This document shows, piece after piece, positions 5,886-7,429 of a stretch of DNA of 7,429 bases. This DNA comes from an uncultured Acetobacter sp. (lineage in GTDB: Bacteria > Pseudomonadota > Alphaproteobacteria > Acetobacterales > Acetobacteraceae), in the NCBI RefSeq assembly GCF_937875265.1, contig NZ_CALLXM010000199.1:1-7429 (forward strand), given 5' to 3'. The position numbers were made by a program, and so were the translations under genes. The stretch's first letter is position 1; every line of letters starts with the position of its first letter. The notes beneath the pieces are model-generated. The model was not told the DNA's origin and ran no database searches. It saw only the letters and a list, made by a program, of their open reading frames with translations.

Positions 5886-7277
5886 TTGGCTAAACGATCT
5901 GGCCGTCAGTTTGCGTGCCGGGCCTGTGGGACTGTGTATTCCAAATGGGCTGGCCAGTGTGAAGCCTGTGGTGAGTGGAACACGCTGGAAGAAGTAGCGG
6001 TTGAGCCACTGGCGACGTCCTCCTCCCCTCGTGCCAGCAGCAAGGGGCGACGGGTCAGGCTGGAAGGGCTGGAGGGCATGGCCGCTCCCCCGCCACGCAT
6101 CCAGACCGGGATTGAAGAACTTGACCGTGTTCTGGGCGGTGGTCTGGTTCCTGCCTCTGTGGTGCTGGTGGGGGGTGATCCGGGGATCGGGAAGTCCACT
6201 CTGCTGCTTCAGGCCGCATGCAAGCTGGCGGGCCGGGGTGAGCGCGTTCTGTATATCTCGGGCGAGGAAGCGGTGGACCAGATCCGCCTGCGCGCCTTAC
6301 GACTGGGCGTTGGGCAGGCGACGCTGGATATTGCCGCCTCCATCAATGTTGCGGACATTGTCGCGACGCTGGAAGCCGAGCCGGATGTGCGCGCGGTGGT
6401 GATTGATTCCATTCAGACCATGTGGCTGGAAACAGTGGAAAGCGCGCCGGGCACAGTCTCGCAGGTGCGGGCCTGTGCATTTGAACTCATCCGTCTGGCC
6501 AAGCGGAGAGGGTTCAGCCTGATTCTGGTCGGGCATGTGACCAAGGAAGGCGCTCTGGCTGGCCCGCGAGTGCTTGAGCACATGGTGGATGCCGTCATGT
6601 ATTTTGAAGGTGACCGGGGGCACCAGTTCCGCATTCTGCGCGCTGCCAAAAACCGTTTTGGTGCCACGGATGAAATTGGCGTGTTTGCCATGACAGACCG
6701 TGGGTTAGAGGAAGTGAGCAATCCTTCCGCCCTGTTCCTTGCGGAACGGCGCGGTAATATTGCCGGGTCTGCCGTGTTTGCCGGGCTGGAGGGTACGCGC
6801 CCGGTGCTGCTGGAAGTGCAGGCACTCCTGGCCCCTAAAAGCGGTGATAACGCCCCGCGTCGTGCCGTTGTGGGCTGGGATACGGGCCGCCTTTCCATGC
6901 TGCTGGCCGTGCTGGAAACACGCTGCGGCGTGAAGCTGTCCGGCATGGATGTGTATCTGAACGTGGCCGGTGGCCTGAAAGTGGTGGAGCCTGCGGCGGA
7001 TCTGGCGGTTGCTGCAGCACTGATTTCTGCTGCAACCGGCATGCCCACCAGCGCCGGTGAGGTCTATTTTGGTGAGGTCGGGTTGTCGGGTGAGGTGCGG
7101 CAGGTCTCACAGGCTGATGCCCGCCTGAAGGAAGCTGCCAAGCTGGGGTTTGATAAAGCCGTGTTGCCGCGCCGCATTGCGCGAGGCAGTGCGCGCATTA
7201 AACCGGTGGAAGGGCTAACCCTGCGAGAGATTGGCCATCTGTCTGATCTGGTCACAGCGGATATGGAAGCCGACTAG
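5886..7277 (+). CDS. radA: DNA repair protein RadA (Sms)
   Basis: RecA-related ATPase that helps process recombination intermediates and branch migration during DNA repair, acting on DNA with RecA. The 463 residues match the family. Domains in order: an N-terminal C4 zinc finger with cysteines 11, 14, 25 and 28 (CRAC ... CEAC); a RecA-like core with Walker A GGDPGIGKST (96-105), VVIDSIQT at about 171-178, and the RadA-specific KNRFG motif (255-259); and a C-terminal Lon-protease-like domain from about 305, including DVYLNVAGGLKVVEPAADLA, that lacks the Lon catalytic serine, as is usual in RadA. The start is TTG, forced by upstream in-frame stops and supported by a ribosome site; the protein then begins MAKRSGRQF as expected for RadA. 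A short out-of-frame ATG frame overlaps the start. It lies downstream of ugd, an apparently unrelated function, so any shared transcript probably reflects dense packing. Confidence 0.97.
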   Translation: MAKRSGRQFACRACGTVYSKWAGQCEACGEWNTLEEVAVEPLATSSSPRASSKGRRVRLEGLEGMAAPPPRIQTGIEELDRVLGGGLVPASVVLVGGDPGIGKSTLLLQAACKLAGRGERVLYISGEEAVDQIRLRALRLGVGQATLDIAASINVADIVATLEAEPDVRAVVIDSIQTMWLETVESAPGTVSQVRACAFELIRLAKRRGFSLILVGHVTKEGALAGPRVLEHMVDAVMYFEGDRGHQFRILRAAKNRFGATDEIGVFAMTDRGLEEVSNPSALFLAERRGNIAGSAVFAGLEGTRPVLLEVQALLAPKSGDNAPRRAVVGWDTGRLSMLLAVLETRCGVKLSGMDVYLNVAGGLKVVEPAADLAVAAALISAATGMPTSAGEVYFGEVGLSGEVRQVSQADARLKEAAKLGFDKAVLPRRIARGSARIKPVEGLTLREIGHLSDLVTADMEAD

Positions 7278-7311
7278 CCGCGTAAAACGAAAAAAAGCGT
7301 GACAGGGCGGA

Positions 7312-7340
7312 TTGTCAGGCCTGTTTGATCCCGCTATAGT
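7312..7340 (+). promoter_or_regulatory. Promoter of tRNA-Gly with GC-rich discriminator
   Basis: TTGTCA (7312-7317, five of six to -35), an exact 17-base spacer, and TATAGT (7335-7340, five of six to -10) stand 14 bases before the mature tRNA. The following bases, GCGCGCC (7341-7347), form a GC-rich discriminator of the kind linked by established work to stringent control of stable-RNA promoters. The predicted start is about 7346-7348, giving a 5' leader of only some 7-9 bases for RNase P to remove. The 7278-7311 stretch before it shows no clear radA terminator. Confidence 0.75.
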
Positions 7341-7354
7341 GCGCGCCACGGAAT

Positions 7355-7428
7355 GCGGATGTAGTTCAATGGTAGAACGGCAGCTTCCCAAGCTGCATAC
7401 GGGGGTTCGATTCCCCTCATCCGCTCCA
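7355..7428 (+). tRNA. tRNA-Gly, anticodon CCC, CCA end encoded
   Basis: The sequence folds as a full cloverleaf: a 7-base-pair acceptor stem GCGGATG / CATCCGC with no mismatch; a D arm GTTC / GAAC with loop AATGGTA; an anticodon stem GCAGC / GCTGC enclosing TTCCCAA, so the anticodon is CCC and reads the glycine codon GGG; a 4-base variable region; and a T arm GGGGG / CCCCT (one G-U pair) with loop TTCGATT. The discriminator is T7425, and CCA (7426-7428) is genomically encoded. The body is 71 bases, normal for tRNA-Gly. The window stops one base later, so a following tRNA, terminator or integrated element cannot be judged. Confidence 0.97.
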
Positions 7429-7429
7429 A

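Noticed and set aside
6413..7048. A 211-residue open frame on the minus strand
   Set aside because: It is antisense to the RadA core and Lon-like domain; the Ser/Arg/Ala-rich translation is typical of a shadow frame.
7316..7323. Palindrome CAGGCCTG followed by TTT as a possible radA terminator
   Set aside because: It has no loop and lies between the -35 and -10 of the tRNA promoter; the short T-run is part of the spacer.
7355..7429. tRNA 3' end as an integration (attachment) site
   Set aside because: tRNA genes often serve as such sites, but no integrase or repeat of the tRNA 3' end is visible and the window ends one base after CCA.
1..7429. CRISPR array, insertion sequence, prophage, toxin-antitoxin or defence system
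   Set aside because: No regularly spaced repeats, transposase motifs, terminal inverted repeats or suitable small gene pairs were found; every long real frame is a recognisable core gene apart from the small lipoprotein.

Overview
The window looks like ordinary core chromosome of an alphaproteobacterium. The protein styles and moderately high GC fit Acetobacteraceae, probably Acetobacter or a close relative; this genus-level guess is inference, since no database search was possible. Coding density is high and there is no sign of mobile DNA, CRISPR, prophage or foreign base composition.

Left half (1-4231), all on the minus strand and so read from right to left: an MlaE-type permease and an MlaF-type ATPase joined by a 4-base ATGA overlap, then a 76-residue lipoprotein, then a large MscS-family mechanosensitive channel with a signal peptide and a DUF3772-like periplasmic region. 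The channel gene runs off the left edge, so its C-terminus is missing. All four products act at the cell envelope: lipid movement between the membranes, a small lipid-anchored protein, and osmotic-shock release.

Right half (4492-7428), on the plus strand: UDP-glucose 6-dehydrogenase (ugd), which makes UDP-glucuronate for acidic surface polysaccharide; radA, a recombination and repair ATPase that starts at TTG; and a complete tRNA-Gly(CCC) with its own strong promoter.

The two halves diverge from a 260-base gap (4232-4491) that must carry both promoters. I found no convincing new biological system. The points most worth checking are the mlaE-mlaF pair with no mlaD beside it but a small lipoprotein in its place, the TTG start of radA overlapped by a nine-codon leader frame, the uncertain N-terminus of the permease, and the stable-RNA promoter before the tRNA.
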